A stretch of 64,000 bases of DNA from Streptomyces albogriseolus (GTDB lineage Bacteria > Actinomycetota > Actinomycetes > Streptomycetales > Streptomycetaceae). A program made the position numbers and the translations under genes. Position 1 is the stretch's first letter. Each line of letters starts with the position of its first letter. Under the pieces are notes generated by a model. The model searched no databases. It had not been told where the DNA came from and worked only from the letters and a program-made list of their open reading frames with translations. Below are positions 8,774 to 17,433 of this stretch, piece after piece. Location: NCBI GenBank assembly GCA_014650475.1, contig BMVA01000015.1, positions 62,001 to 126,000 of the forward strand, read 5' to 3'.

Positions 8774-9478
8774 CTACCGGGGTGGGGCTTGGTCGCATGT
8801 GCCGGGTGCGGGGCCGTCTGTGGCCGGTCGCGCAGTTCCCCGCGCCCCCAGGAGGTCCCTCAGCCGCTCTCCGGCCAGGCGGCGGAGTTGCTCCGCTGCC
8901 ACGACCCGTTCGTCCTCCGGATCGTTCGCCAATCGTGACCGGATGTCGGTCAGGACGCGGTCCAGGGACTCTTCCTCGGGGACTCCGTCCAGGGAGATGA
9001 CGAAGACGTGTCCGAATGTGGCCTCGTAGGCCGCGTGGGCCGCGCTCAGGGCCGTGTGGGCGGCGGAGTAGGTGTCCTCGGGGAGGGCGGGGAGGGATTC
9101 CGCCGCCAGGGCCTCCTCCAGCTCCTTGGCGGAGAGGTCGTACGTCGCCTCGTCCGCTGCCGCCAGGAGGGACGCCAGGTCGGGGTACGGGCGGTGGCCG
9201 GCGACGCGCAGGGCCCAGCGCAGGCTGTGCAGGCAGGCCAGAAGAGCGCGCTCGGCGTCCTGGGCGGAGGCGGTGTTGAACCACTCCAGCGGGGGCGGGG
9301 TTCCGGGCGCGCCGCGGGACTGTGCGGGTATGGCGACTCGGCCGGGGAGGTCTGGGAGTCGGTGCGCAGACAGCGTGGGTCCTCGTGGGCGTCGCGTGTG
9401 TGTCGTTGGCAGATGCTGTGAGAGTTGTGACGTCACGTTATCGAGTGAGTCCGAGACGTGTCCGATCGGTACCCCCAT
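8774..9478 (-). CDS. OHCU-decarboxylase-fold protein, probably catalytically degenerate
   Basis: Up to 234 residues. From about residue 64 it resembles 2-oxo-4-hydroxy-4-carboxy-5-ureidoimidazoline decarboxylase, the third step of urate-to-allantoin conversion: LEWFNTA, then HRPYPDLASLLAAADEA, then AAYEATFGHVFVI. The HPRIG motif bearing the family's catalytic His is absent: the aligned stretch reads ALAAESLPAL, so the His position holds Glu127. The usual S-x-x-E-Q stretch is also lost. It may not be a working decarboxylase. The start is uncertain: ATG 9478 gives a long non-homologous leader and GTG 9436 is an alternative. The last residues are encoded by a dispersed intergenic repeat (8826-8848). 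No urate genes are adjacent. Confidence 0.7.
   Translation of the reverse strand: MGVPIGHVSDSLDNVTSQLSQHLPTTHTRRPRGPTLSAHRLPDLPGRVAIPAQSRGAPGTPPPLEWFNTASAQDAERALLACLHSLRWALRVAGHRPYPDLASLLAAADEATYDLSAKELEEALAAESLPALPEDTYSAAHTALSAAHAAYEATFGHVFVISLDGVPEEESLDRVLTDIRSRLANDPEDERVVAAEQLRRLAGERLRDLLGARGTARPATDGPAPGTCDQAPPR
8826..8848 (-). repeat. Dispersed Streptomyces repeat copy inside 3' end of a gene
   Basis: On the minus strand this is the GGGGCGCGGGGAACTGCGCG element also present three times at 23205-23381. Here it encodes part of the C-terminus (GARGTARP) of the OHCU-like protein, so the reading frame runs through a mobile-type intergenic repeat. Confidence 0.75.
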
Positions 9479-9537
9479 TTCACCCGGACGGCAGAGTTTG
9501 AGAACGGGTTGTGGACGCTTCTCACCCGAACGGGTCG

Positions 9538-9543
9538 TACGTT
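9538..9543 (+). promoter_or_regulatory. -10 element of a probable leaderless promoter
   Basis: TACGTT (TAnnnT) ends 6 bases before GTG 9550, and there is no convincing ribosome binding site between them. This layout fits transcription starting at the start codon. No clear -35 is seen. Confidence 0.4.
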
Positions 9544-9549
9544 GGCAGG

Positions 9550-11187
9550 GTGAGTCGGCACAGGCAGCACGGTCAGCGCAGGCGGCGTCCCGGTGCGGAG
9601 GCGACGGCGAGGCGGCGGAGGGTCATGGCCGTCGCGGTGGCCGCGGGGGCGGTGGTGGTGTCCTCCGGGGTGGGCCTCGGCCTGTGGGCCGCGGAGGACG
9701 ACGGCGGCTCGGCGGCCGCCCCTTCCTCGCCGTCGCCGACGCCGAGCCCCACCCGCAGCTACCCGCTGTCCGAGGCGCCGCGGACCATACCCGCCGTGCG
9801 CGAGCACACCGCCGAGCGCGGCCCCGGCTGGCGGCCCGCGACCGGTCACCGGGTGGTCGTGTCCGACCCGGCGCTCGCCGACGAGGGCCGGCTGACCGCC
9901 CAGGAGCTGGGACTGACCTACGCGGGGGAGCGGGACGACGAGCGGTCCGGCGACGTGCGCCTGGAGCTGAACCGGGACGCGGGTGCGAACCCGGAGTCGT
10001 ACACCCTGACCGTGCGCGGCGGGCGGGTCACCGTCAGCGGGCCGGGGGAGGCGGGCGTCTTCTACGGCACCCGCACCCTCAAGCAGGAGATACGCGGGGC
10101 GGGCGCCGCCCCCGAGGGCGTGGTGCGCGACGAGCCCGCCAAGCCGCGGCGCGGCATGATGCTGGACATCGCGCGCAAGCACTACAGCGCCGGCTGGATA
10201 GAGGACCGGATACGCGAGCTGGGCGACCTGAAGTACAACGAGATCGGCCTGCACTTCTCCGACGACCAGGGCTTCCGCATCGAGTCCACCTCCCACCCGG
10301 AGGTCGTGTCCGAGGACCACCTGACCAAGGCGCAGGTCCGGAAGATCGTCGAGCTCGCGGAGAGCCGGCACATCACCGTCGTCCCGGAGATCGACTCGCC
10401 CGGACACCTCGGCGCCGTCATCGACGCCCACCCCGACCTCCAGCTGCGCAAGACGGACGGCGAGGCGGTGCGCGGCGCCGTCGACATCGCGAACCCGAAG
10501 TCCGCCGAGATCGTCGACGACCTGCTGGACGAGTACGCCGGTCTCTTCCCCGGCGACCAGTGGCACCTCGGCGGCGACGAGTACCAGGCCCTCGTCGTCC
10601 CCGACCCCGAGGCGGCCTTCCCCGGCCTCGCCGCCGCGGCCCGCGACGAGTACGGCCCCGGCGCCACCGTCGAGGACCTCACCACCGGCTGGCTCAACGA
10701 CCGCGCCGCCACCGTCCGCGCCCACGACCGCGTCCCCCGCGCCTGGAACGACGGCTTCTTCTCCGGCGGGTCCGTCCGGGCCGACGAGGACATCACGGTC
10801 GCCTACTGGACCGGCAAGGAGATCGGCGCGCGCAAGCCCGCCGAGTACCTGGCCGAGGGCCGCGAGGTCATCAACTACAACGACGAGTTCCTCTACTACG
10901 TCCTCGGCGAGCCGCTCACCTTCGTCTACCCGACCGGCGAGCGCATCTACGAGCAGTGGACGCCGCGGGTGCTGCGCGGCACCACCCCTGTCCCCGCCGA
11001 GTACGACCGGCAGATCCTCGGGGGCTCCTTCGCCATCTGGGGCGACCTGCCCCGCTCCCAGACGGAGGACCAGGTCGCGGCCGGCATCCGGATGCCGCTG
11101 CGGGCCCTCGCCCAGAAGCTGTGGGACGCGCGCGAACCCGCGCTGTCCTGGGACGGGTTCCGCACCCTGGCGGACCGGCTCGGCTGA
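9550..11187 (+). CDS. GH20 beta-N-acetylhexosaminidase, secreted or membrane-anchored
   Basis: 545-residue glycoside hydrolase family 20 enzyme, expected to release terminal N-acetylglucosamine or N-acetylgalactosamine from chitin or glycan fragments. An Arg-rich leader followed by a hydrophobic stretch (MAVAVAAGAVVVSSGVGLGLW) forms a signal or anchor sequence. A Ser/Pro/Thr-rich linker, the GH20b accessory domain and the catalytic barrel follow. The paired catalytic residues are Asp343-Glu344 in WHLGGDEY; in this family Asp positions the substrate acetamido group and Glu is the acid. GTG 9550 looks leaderless; GTG 9511 is an alternative. It stands alone with no sugar-transport neighbours. 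Confidence 0.9.
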   Translation: MSRHRQHGQRRRRPGAEATARRRRVMAVAVAAGAVVVSSGVGLGLWAAEDDGGSAAAPSSPSPTPSPTRSYPLSEAPRTIPAVREHTAERGPGWRPATGHRVVVSDPALADEGRLTAQELGLTYAGERDDERSGDVRLELNRDAGANPESYTLTVRGGRVTVSGPGEAGVFYGTRTLKQEIRGAGAAPEGVVRDEPAKPRRGMMLDIARKHYSAGWIEDRIRELGDLKYNEIGLHFSDDQGFRIESTSHPEVVSEDHLTKAQVRKIVELAESRHITVVPEIDSPGHLGAVIDAHPDLQLRKTDGEAVRGAVDIANPKSAEIVDDLLDEYAGLFPGDQWHLGGDEYQALVVPDPEAAFPGLAAAARDEYGPGATVEDLTTGWLNDRAATVRAHDRVPRAWNDGFFSGGSVRADEDITVAYWTGKEIGARKPAEYLAEGREVINYNDEFLYYVLGEPLTFVYPTGERIYEQWTPRVLRGTTPVPAEYDRQILGGSFAIWGDLPRSQTEDQVAAGIRMPLRALAQKLWDAREPALSWDGFRTLADRLG

Positions 11188-11298
11188 CGGATTGCCGCGA
11201 ACGCCTGCGAGCCCCCGTGCGGCTGTGGTGGTGTTCTGGGCGAGCCGACGGCTCGGCGCGCCGGGCCGGGAACCGACATGCGGGGGGAACACCGGCAC

Positions 11299-11805
11299 AT
11301 GGGCTACTGGGGCTATTTCGTCGTGGGCCGTGCGGAGCGGCCGCTGGCCGGACTGGACGCGCTGGCCGGCGCGGGCGGGGACCTGACCCTGCGCGGCGAG
11401 GCCCCGGACGGCTGGCAGGTGTGGGAGCTGCCGGGCCGCGAGGGCGAGCTGGGCAGCATGAACGAGCTGGCCGCGGAGACCGGCGCGCCCGCCCTGTTCG
11501 GCTATGTGATGGACGGCGCGTGCGTCGCGGTGGAGGCGGCGTCCCCCGAGAGCGGGGTGTGGACGGCCTGCCTCGGCCGGGACGCGATGGCCGGGTACCT
11601 CGACGGGCGCCAGGAGGGCCTCACCGTCGAGGACTACTTCCTCGAGCCCGCCGACGCCGCCGAGCGGGCCGTCTTCTGGGCCGAGGAGGCCGGCCGCACG
11701 GTCGCCCCCGAGGACGTCCTGGAGGTGCTGACCGCGGACCCCGGACCGATGGCCGAAAACCTCTTCTTCCGGCTGCTCGACCGGTTGCACGTGGTGCCCG
11801 AGTGA
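11299..11805 (+). CDS. Conserved hypothetical protein (MGYWGYFVV type)
   Basis: 168-residue acidic, soluble protein that I do not recognise as an enzyme. It has no signal peptide or membrane helix. The N-terminus (MGYWGYFVVGR) and the even acidic/Trp-rich composition resemble small actinobacterial proteins of unknown function. ATG 11299 has GGGGGGAA about 9 bases upstream; an in-frame ATG at 11278 is possible. It follows the hexosaminidase by 111 bp and precedes two further unknown genes on the same strand, so it may be part of a loose transcription unit. Confidence 0.75.
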   Translation: MGYWGYFVVGRAERPLAGLDALAGAGGDLTLRGEAPDGWQVWELPGREGELGSMNELAAETGAPALFGYVMDGACVAVEAASPESGVWTACLGRDAMAGYLDGRQEGLTVEDYFLEPADAAERAVFWAEEAGRTVAPEDVLEVLTADPGPMAENLFFRLLDRLHVVPE

Positions 11806-11911
11806 CACTCCCGGCTTGTCGCACGCAGTAAGGGGAAATGCGGGCTCCGTAAGGGACGAGGCCCGTCATGGCCTCATCCGGAGGCCTGCGGACCCGCAGA
11901 GGGAGGCGTGG

Positions 11912-12481
11912 ATGAGCCTGGAGGAACTGATCGCTCAGGCCGACGAGCGCGGACTGGCCGTCAGCGGGGTGGCTTGTTTGGATCGGTGCGTGCCGCTGCT
12001 GGGCGGTGACGACGAGGCGCTGCGGCCGCTGTGGGGCGCCCTCGCGGGGGGTCCCGCCGACGGCGACTGGGGCGAGGTGCTCCAGCAGACGCGGGAGAAG
12101 CTGGACGCGGCGGCGGGCGAGGCCGCGGACGGCTGCGCGGACGAGGCGGCGGCGCTGGCGCGGGGCATGCTCGCCGCCGCCCCCGCGGACCGGACCGGGG
12201 ACGCGCTGCGGGAGTGGGCCGACGGCTGTTCGGCCGACGCGCTGCGGATCCATCTGCTGCTCGACGGCGCGGGCGGCGCCGATCTGGCGGCCGCCCGCCG
12301 CGAGGGCCGTACGGACGGCCTCTCGCCCCTGCTCGCCGCGGAGCTGCGGCGGCAGACCGCCGTCCTGGAACTCGTCGCCGCCCACGGCGCGGCCGGGCTG
12401 CGCAGCGCGCTGGAGGTGTCCACGGAGGGGCGCCGGGTGCTGCGCGCGGCGGTCTCGCGCCGCAGCCGCCGCGACGGCTGA
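11912..12481 (+). CDS. Alanine-rich helical hypothetical protein
   Basis: 189-residue cytoplasmic protein, Ala/Glu/Asp-rich and predicted helical, starting MSLEELIAQADERGL. GGGAGG 7 bases before ATG 11912 supports the start. No known catalytic motif or membrane segment is visible. It sits between two other unknown genes on the same strand and ends 142 bp before the next. Codon use is normal for the window, so it appears to be a real core gene of unknown function. Confidence 0.75.
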   Translation: MSLEELIAQADERGLAVSGVACLDRCVPLLGGDDEALRPLWGALAGGPADGDWGEVLQQTREKLDAAAGEAADGCADEAAALARGMLAAAPADRTGDALREWADGCSADALRIHLLLDGAGGADLAAARREGRTDGLSPLLAAELRRQTAVLELVAAHGAAGLRSALEVSTEGRRVLRAAVSRRSRRDG

Positions 12482-12623
12482 CGCGGGGATCACCTGCGGA
12501 TGTCATGCGGAGACGAGGACATGCGGCGACCGCCCTGTGCGTGTCCTGGGGCGGTCGTGCGCCCGTTGTGGGGAGCCGCCGGATCGGGGTGACGAAACCC
12601 TTCGCCGCAGCGCTCTCCAGAGT

Positions 12624-13037
12624 GTGACGACTGCGACGACTGTGACGACACAGCAGGAGACCAGGCCCTCGGCGGCGACGAAGCCGGTCCGCTGGGCGGC
12701 GGACGCGGTGGCGGCGATGCGCGAGGGGGCACGGATGCGCCTCGACTACTCGGCGCGCAGTCTGTGGAGCGTCGACCGGATGATCGAGGACATCCGCCGG
12801 GAGTCGGCCCCGTACGCCGCCGTGGAGTTCGTGCTGCGCGGCTTCGGTGCCTACGCGGGTGAGGTGATCGTGCGTCAGGCGGGCGGCGAGTGGTGGGCCT
12901 CCGGCGGCGAGCACTGGGTCCGTACCCCCGACGGCCGCCTCTGGGACCCCATCGACGAGGCCCGCCGCTGCTACACCCAGGACGGCTCGCTCCGGCTCCT
13001 GTGCCGGGACGCGACGACGGGGGTGCGGCCGGACTGA
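12624..13037 (+). CDS. Small conserved hypothetical protein
   Basis: 137-residue protein without recognised function. After a Thr-rich start it has a helical segment (AADAVAAMREGARMRLDYSA) and a domain with RMIEDIRRE, FGAYAGEVIVRQ and GGEWW. It resembles small actinobacterial proteins with an immunity- or DUF3806-like helical fold, but this is only an impression. GTG 12624 has no ribosome binding site; GTG 12642 is an alternative. The first codons lie in a short GACGACTG-type repeat. Confidence 0.65.
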   Translation: MTTATTVTTQQETRPSAATKPVRWAADAVAAMREGARMRLDYSARSLWSVDRMIEDIRRESAPYAAVEFVLRGFGAYAGEVIVRQAGGEWWASGGEHWVRTPDGRLWDPIDEARRCYTQDGSLRLLCRDATTGVRPD

Positions 13038-13190
13038 CCCCCGCGCGCGGGCCGGCCCCGGCGCGGGCCGGTCCCGGGGGCGTGAGGCGCCGGGGCGGTG
13101 AGCGCCGTGGGGCGCCTGGGACGCGGGTTGACCTGTGACACTTTGGCCGCCGTGCACGCTGAGGTCGCTGGGGGGTGTGACACGGCGGAC

Positions 13191-13859
13191 GTGCACACGT
13201 CACGCGAGGCGCATCGCGCTCGGTACGGACGAGGACGGTTCTTGGGCCACGGAGGGGAATCCCGCCGCACGCAGGCGTTCGACGGGGAACTGGGCGACGC
13301 CGTCGCGCGTGCCCAGCAGGGCGACGAGGCCGCGTTCGCCGTGGCCTACCGGCTCGTGCAGCCCGGACTCCTCGCGTACGTACGCGGACTGGTCGGCGCC
13401 GACGCCGAGGACGTGACGTCGGACGCCTGGCTCGAGATAGCCCGCGACCTCGGACGGTTCAAGGGCGACGGCGCCGGGTTCCGCGGCTGGACGGCCACCA
13501 TCGCCCGGCACCGCGCCCTGGACCACCTGCGCCGCCAGCGCGTGCGCCCCCGCGCGTCCGCGCTGGAGCAGGACGTCCTGGAGCTGCCCGCCCCGCACAG
13601 CACGCACGACCAGGCGATGGAGGCCATGTCCACCGAGCGGGCCCTCGCCCTCGTGGGCCGGCTGCCCCGGGACCAGGCCGAGGCCGTGCTGCTGCGGGTC
13701 GTCGTGGGCCTCGACGGGCCCGCCGCCGCCCGCGTGCTCGGCAAGCGTCCGGGCGCCGTACGGACGGCCGCGCACCGGGGCCTGCGGCGCCTGGCGCGGC
13801 AGCTCGCCGCCGACGGTGTGACGGATGAGGTGCCCCGGACGCTGGGTGAGTCGACGTGA
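13191..13859 (+). CDS. ECF-type RNA polymerase sigma factor (copy 1)
   Basis: About 222-residue ECF sigma factor. The sigma-2 region (AFAVAYRLVQPGLLAYVRGL, then DAEDVTSDAWLEIARDL) binds the core and the -10 element. The sigma-4 region (RLPRDQAEAVLLRVVVGLD, then LGKRPGAVRTAAHRGL) binds -35. GTG 13191 is a tentative start; the homologous region begins about 35 residues later. It is a clear paralogue of the sigma factor at 15473-16147, with the same motifs in both regions. A downstream membrane protein at 14092, resembling the partner of the second sigma gene, is the likely regulator. Confidence 0.85.
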   Translation: MHTSREAHRARYGRGRFLGHGGESRRTQAFDGELGDAVARAQQGDEAAFAVAYRLVQPGLLAYVRGLVGADAEDVTSDAWLEIARDLGRFKGDGAGFRGWTATIARHRALDHLRRQRVRPRASALEQDVLELPAPHSTHDQAMEAMSTERALALVGRLPRDQAEAVLLRVVVGLDGPAAARVLGKRPGAVRTAAHRGLRRLARQLAADGVTDEVPRTLGEST

Positions 13860-14091
13860 CCGTGGACCGGGACGGCGGTCATGTCGGACGGCACGGCCTC
13901 GGCGGCCGCCCCGGCGGCTGAACAGGCCGGGCGGACGAAACGTATCCGTCTGTCCCGGGCCGCAACGGGCTCCCCGCTGGTGGGAGGCGGTTCGCCGGGC
14001 GCCGGGCCTTGGGCGCGGGGCCGCGGGGCCGACGGACGGAACCGGACAGGCCGGACAGGCCGGACACGATCGAGCAGGGACGGAAACGGAC

Positions 14092-14985
14092 ATGGGTGAA
14101 CGGCAGAACGACGGCGGGCGGGCCGGCCGCCGGCGTGTGCACCCAGAGCGTCCGGAACGCCCCGAGCGTTCCGAGTGTCCTGTCGGCGTGTCGGCCGCGG
14201 CCGGGCGCGCCGTACCCGTCTCCGTCGAGGGGCCGGCCGGTGACACGACCCGCCTGGAGGCGCTGCTCGTCGCCGCCCTGGTCCGCGACCGGGTGGACGC
14301 CGGGGCCGAGCAGCGGGCCGTCGCCGCGTTCGTGGCCGCCCGGGAGTCGGGGGCGCATGGCGCGCGCACCCGCCGCCGGGACGACTGGCGGGCCCCTCGA
14401 CGGCGGTTCGGCGGGCGGTCGCTGCGGGCGACGCTGGGGGCGCTGGTCGCGGGCTGTGCCCTCAGCGGGGTGGCCGTGGCCGGGATCAACGCGGTGGGGA
14501 CGCCGGGCGGGGGGCGGTCCGAGGACACGGGGCCGTCCCGGACCCCGTCCGCCAGTTCCGCCCCGCGGACTCCGGACGCCTCCGGCTCTCGTGCCGCCGG
14601 GACTCCGGAGGCGTCGGCGTCTGCCTCGGCGGGGGGTGACGGCGCGCGGACCGGCGCGGGGCGCGCGGAGGCCACGGGGGATGCCGAGGCGCACTGCCAG
14701 GCGTACGAGCGGGTCGCCGGGCGCGGGAGGGCGTTGGAGGCGCCGGTCTGGGAGCGGCTTGTCGCGGCGGCGGGAGGCGCGGAGCGGGTCGACGCGTACT
14801 GCGCGGAGCGCTCCGGGGACGCGCCGCCCACGGCCTCTGCGCCGGTGCGGCCGAGTCTTCCGCCGGTGACGGGGGGTGAAGCGGGTGTCGGCCGCCCCAC
14901 GGGGGAGGCGGTCGGCACCGATCCTTCCGACGTGGTCAAGGGGCAGGGTGAGGACGTCGGCGGGGTGTCCGGGCGGAAGCCCTGA
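14092..14985 (+). CDS. Single-pass membrane protein, putative partner/anti-sigma of ECF copy 1
   Basis: 297 residues. A basic, disordered N-terminus precedes a helical cytoplasmic segment (LEALLVAALVRDRVDAGAEQ, about residues 55-85). One transmembrane helix (about 112-134) leads to a Ser/Pro/Ala-rich linker, a small outside domain with Cys202 and Cys237 around VAAAGGAERVDAYC, and a disordered tail. The protein encoded after the second ECF gene has the same architecture and the same Cys/AAGGA-RV-AYC domain. Such arrangements often are sigma/anti-sigma pairs, but no zinc anti-sigma motif is visible, so the role is inference. A 10-bp repeat (GGACAGGCC units) lies just upstream. Confidence 0.75.
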   Translation: MGERQNDGGRAGRRRVHPERPERPERSECPVGVSAAAGRAVPVSVEGPAGDTTRLEALLVAALVRDRVDAGAEQRAVAAFVAARESGAHGARTRRRDDWRAPRRRFGGRSLRATLGALVAGCALSGVAVAGINAVGTPGGGRSEDTGPSRTPSASSAPRTPDASGSRAAGTPEASASASAGGDGARTGAGRAEATGDAEAHCQAYERVAGRGRALEAPVWERLVAAAGGAERVDAYCAERSGDAPPTASAPVRPSLPPVTGGEAGVGRPTGEAVGTDPSDVVKGQGEDVGGVSGRKP

Positions 14986-15053
14986 GGGGTGACGTGGGTC
15001 ACCCGAACGGGGGTGTTTCGCAGCCCGGCGATCGCCGGGTGCCGTCGCGCCCA

Positions 15054-15093
15054 CCTTCCCCCACTCTCGGCTTCGCTCGAGCGGGGGACCCCC
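15054..15093. repeat. REP-like palindromic element
   Basis: CCCCCACTCTCGGCTTCGCT followed by CGAGCGGGGGACCCCC forms an imperfect hairpin. Elements of this sequence recur between genes in many Streptomyces chromosomes (from memory). Only one copy was noticed in this window. Confidence 0.55.
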
Positions 15094-15155
15094 ATCGCCC
15101 GAGCGGCTCGGTCGCCCGCTCGTCGGCCTGACGGCCGGTCACGTCGGGTCGCGGA

Positions 15156-15199
15156 GACGGCCGGGGCCGCCACCCCCCACAGGAGAGGCCCCGGCCGTC
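15156..15199 (+). terminator. Terminator-like hairpin
   Basis: The 13-bp stem GACGGCCGGGGCC pairs with GGCCCCGGCCGTC across an 18-base loop. It lies 170 bp after the membrane protein gene and upstream of the ECF promoter region. Confidence 0.6.
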
Positions 15200-15472
15200 G
15201 CGCGGTACGGGCCGCGCGCGACCCGTACCTTCTACAGCGCCGGGCATGCGTTTTCTGTCACACGTCCCGTGTCACGGGTTAGTTGCATCTTGTACGGTCA
15301 TGGACGGGGAGCGGTTTCAGGTCGTAACGTGCCGTTCGCGCCAGGCCGCGGGAGACAAACGACCACAACTCCGCGCGCGGCCTTGAGACCGCAACGACCG
15401 ATTGAGCAACGACGACGGCGAGCCACCCGGTCCGCGAGAGCGGCGCCGGCTTAGGCGCAGAAGGGCGCACGC

Positions 15473-16147
15473 GTGCTGGGGGACGACGCGGAGCTGACCG
15501 CCGCGGTGCGCGCGGCACAGGACGGGGACGAGACCGCGTTCCGGACCGTGTACCGCGCGGTGCACCCGCGGCTGCTCGGATACGTCCGGACACTGGTCGG
15601 CGAACCCGACGCCGAGGACGTGACGTCCGAGGCCTGGCTGCAGATAGCCCGTGACCTGGAGCGGTTCTCCGGCGACGCGGACCGGTTCCGCGGCTGGGCC
15701 GCCCGTATCGCCCGCAACCGCGCGCTGGACCACATCCGCATGCGCGGCCGCCGTCCCGCGATCGGCGGCGACGAGACCGAGCTGACCGGACGGCCCGCCG
15801 AGTCGGACACGGCCGGCGAGGCGATCGAGGCGCTCGCCACCGACGGCGCCTTCACCCTGATCTCCCGGCTGCCGCAGGACCAGGCCGAGGCCGTCGTCCT
15901 GCGGGTGGTCGTGGGCCTGGACGCCAAGACGGCCGCGCAGACCCTGGGCAAGCGCCCCGGCGCCGTACGGACGGCCGCGCACCGCGGCCTGCGCCGGCTC
16001 GCCGAACTGCTCGGCGACGATCCGGACGGCCAACCGGAATCCGCGGGTGTGCTGGACGCGCTCCCTCCCCAGAGAGAACCACGCCGTCGTACGGTGACGT
16101 CCGCGAGTGTGACGCAGTTGCGAGCGCGGACGCAGAAGGACTTGTGA
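15473..16147 (+). CDS. ECF-type RNA polymerase sigma factor (copy 2)
   Basis: 224-residue ECF sigma factor with sigma-2 (AFRTVYRAVHPRLLGYVRTL, then PDAEDVTSEAWLQIARDL) and sigma-4 (RLPQDQAEAVVLRVVVGLD, then LGKRPGAVRTAAHRGL). GTG 15473 has AAGGG 8 bases upstream. It is strongly similar to the sigma factor at 13191, and each is followed by a single-pass membrane protein with the same outside domain. The stop codon overlaps the start of its partner (TGATG), so the two are translationally coupled, as sigma/anti-sigma pairs often are. Confidence 0.92.
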   Translation: MLGDDAELTAAVRAAQDGDETAFRTVYRAVHPRLLGYVRTLVGEPDAEDVTSEAWLQIARDLERFSGDADRFRGWAARIARNRALDHIRMRGRRPAIGGDETELTGRPAESDTAGEAIEALATDGAFTLISRLPQDQAEAVVLRVVVGLDAKTAAQTLGKRPGAVRTAAHRGLRRLAELLGDDPDGQPESAGVLDALPPQREPRRRTVTSASVTQLRARTQKDL

Positions 16148-17259
16148 TGGCCGATGAGCGGTACAGGTGGCTGGACGCGGAGGCGGCGGAGCGCCTGCTG
16201 AGCGGTGAGTCACCCCAGGCTGCCGGTCCACCCGCCGGTGACCAGGCCGAACGGCTCGCCGGTGTGCTCCGCGCGCTCTCCGCGCCTCCGCCCACGGCCG
16301 GGGACGAACTTCCCGGGGAGGCGGCCGCGCTGGCCGCCTTCCGCAAGTCGAGGGACGAACGGACAGGGCAGGCCGACTCGGCCCCGCACACCGGTCACGG
16401 CGCCGGCCCCGCGGACGCCGACGTCGGCCTGATCCGTCTCCGCGCCCCGCGCACCGGCCGTACCGGAACGCCTGACGGAGCCCGCAGGCCGCGGCCCGCC
16501 CGGCTCCTGCTGGCCGCCGCGCTGGCCGCCGGCGTGGTCGGCGGCACCGCCGTGCTCGCCGCCACCGGGCTGCTGAGCACCCCCTTCGACGACTCCCGCT
16601 CCGGTCCCGCGGGCGCCGCCACCACCACGCATCCCCAGAGCCCTCTCATCTCCCCGTCGCCACAGGGCTCCGCCCCGGACGACCGTCACCAGGACGGCCC
16701 CGCCGACGGCGCCCAGGGCGGCGAGGACCCCGAGCGCACGCCCGCCGGATCGCCTCCCGGCGACGGCAGGACCGCCCACGGCGTCCGCTGGAAGCTCGTC
16801 GTGTCCGCCTGCCGGTCCTGGCACGAGGGCCGGCCGGTGAACGGCGAACGCCGCCACGCCCTGTACGAGGCGGCCGGCGGCGCCTCGCGTGTCGCCGCCT
16901 ACTGCCGCGACGTCACCGCCAAGGAAGGCGCCGGCGGCGAGGACGGCAAGGGTGACAAGGGCACCGGGGGCGGCATGCAGGGCGCAGACCCGCGCCTCGA
17001 CGGCGACGCCGGCGAGCAGCGGGACACCCTCCCCGGCCAGGGCGAAGGCCGCCGCGACACCGACGACAGCGATCAGAACGAGGGCGACAGCGGCAACGGC
17101 AAGGGCAACGGGGCCGGCCGTGGCGCCGGCGGTTCCCACGCCGACGACCACCCCGCCAAGGGCCACGGGAACGGCAAGGGCGACGGGAACAGCCAGGGAA
17201 ACGGCAACGGGAACGGAAACGGCAAGGCAGGCGGCAAGGGCGACGACACGCAGGACTAG
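16147..17259 (+). CDS. Single-pass membrane protein, putative partner/anti-sigma of ECF copy 2
   Basis: 370 residues. The cytoplasmic N-terminus has the helical pattern WLDAEAAERLLSG, then AERLAGVLRALSAP and ELPGEAAALAAFR, a segment type often found in proteins paired with ECF sigma factors. One transmembrane helix lies at about 119-142, followed by a linker and an outside domain with Cys222 and Cys253 (YEAAGGASRVAAYC). Residues 260-370 are low-complexity Gly/Asn/Lys/Asp sequence with repeated NGNGNGK. ATG 16147 (AAGGA upstream) overlaps the sigma stop; GTG 16144 is an alternative. Anti-sigma function is inferred from coupling and topology. Confidence 0.78.
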   Translation: MADERYRWLDAEAAERLLSGESPQAAGPPAGDQAERLAGVLRALSAPPPTAGDELPGEAAALAAFRKSRDERTGQADSAPHTGHGAGPADADVGLIRLRAPRTGRTGTPDGARRPRPARLLLAAALAAGVVGGTAVLAATGLLSTPFDDSRSGPAGAATTTHPQSPLISPSPQGSAPDDRHQDGPADGAQGGEDPERTPAGSPPGDGRTAHGVRWKLVVSACRSWHEGRPVNGERRHALYEAAGGASRVAAYCRDVTAKEGAGGEDGKGDKGTGGGMQGADPRLDGDAGEQRDTLPGQGEGRRDTDDSDQNEGDSGNGKGNGAGRGAGGSHADDHPAKGHGNGKGDGNSQGNGNGNGNGKAGGKGDDTQD

Positions 17260-17433
17260 GCGGGCGGGCCGGACCGTCAGAACCCCCTGACCTGCGAAAA
17301 CGCCTCCGCGCCGCACATACGTACCGCCCGGTGTGACACTTCCGGCCCTCGTGACGCAGTACTGAGTGAGCCGACTGGTCATCGGCCGCAGCACTGAGCC
17401 GGGGTTCCCCCCGTACCCACGGCTCGTGCACAT

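Larger units (their letters stand above)
14986..15472. other. 487-bp intergenic region before second ECF gene
   Basis: No convincing gene is seen. The region holds a REP-like hairpin element (15054-15093), a 13-bp-stem terminator (15156-15199), and an AT-richer stretch around 15250-15310 with GTCAC repeats and TTGCAT/TGTACGGT that is probably promoter sequence for the ECF gene at 15473. The remainder up to 15472 may be a long 5' leader. Confidence 0.6.

Noticed and set aside
9427-9436. GTGACGTCAC palindrome as a regulator site
   Set aside because: A single 10-bp palindrome with no second copy near a related gene; likely chance in this composition.
12006-12623. Long frame extending the small protein at 12624 upstream
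   Set aside because: It runs through the gene at 11912-12481 in another frame with Arg/Ala/Pro-rich composition, a typical shadow.
13825-14091. Arg-rich upstream extension of the membrane-protein frame after ECF copy 1
   Set aside because: Overlaps the sigma gene end, Arg/Pro-rich, no ribosome binding site; ATG 14092 is adequate.
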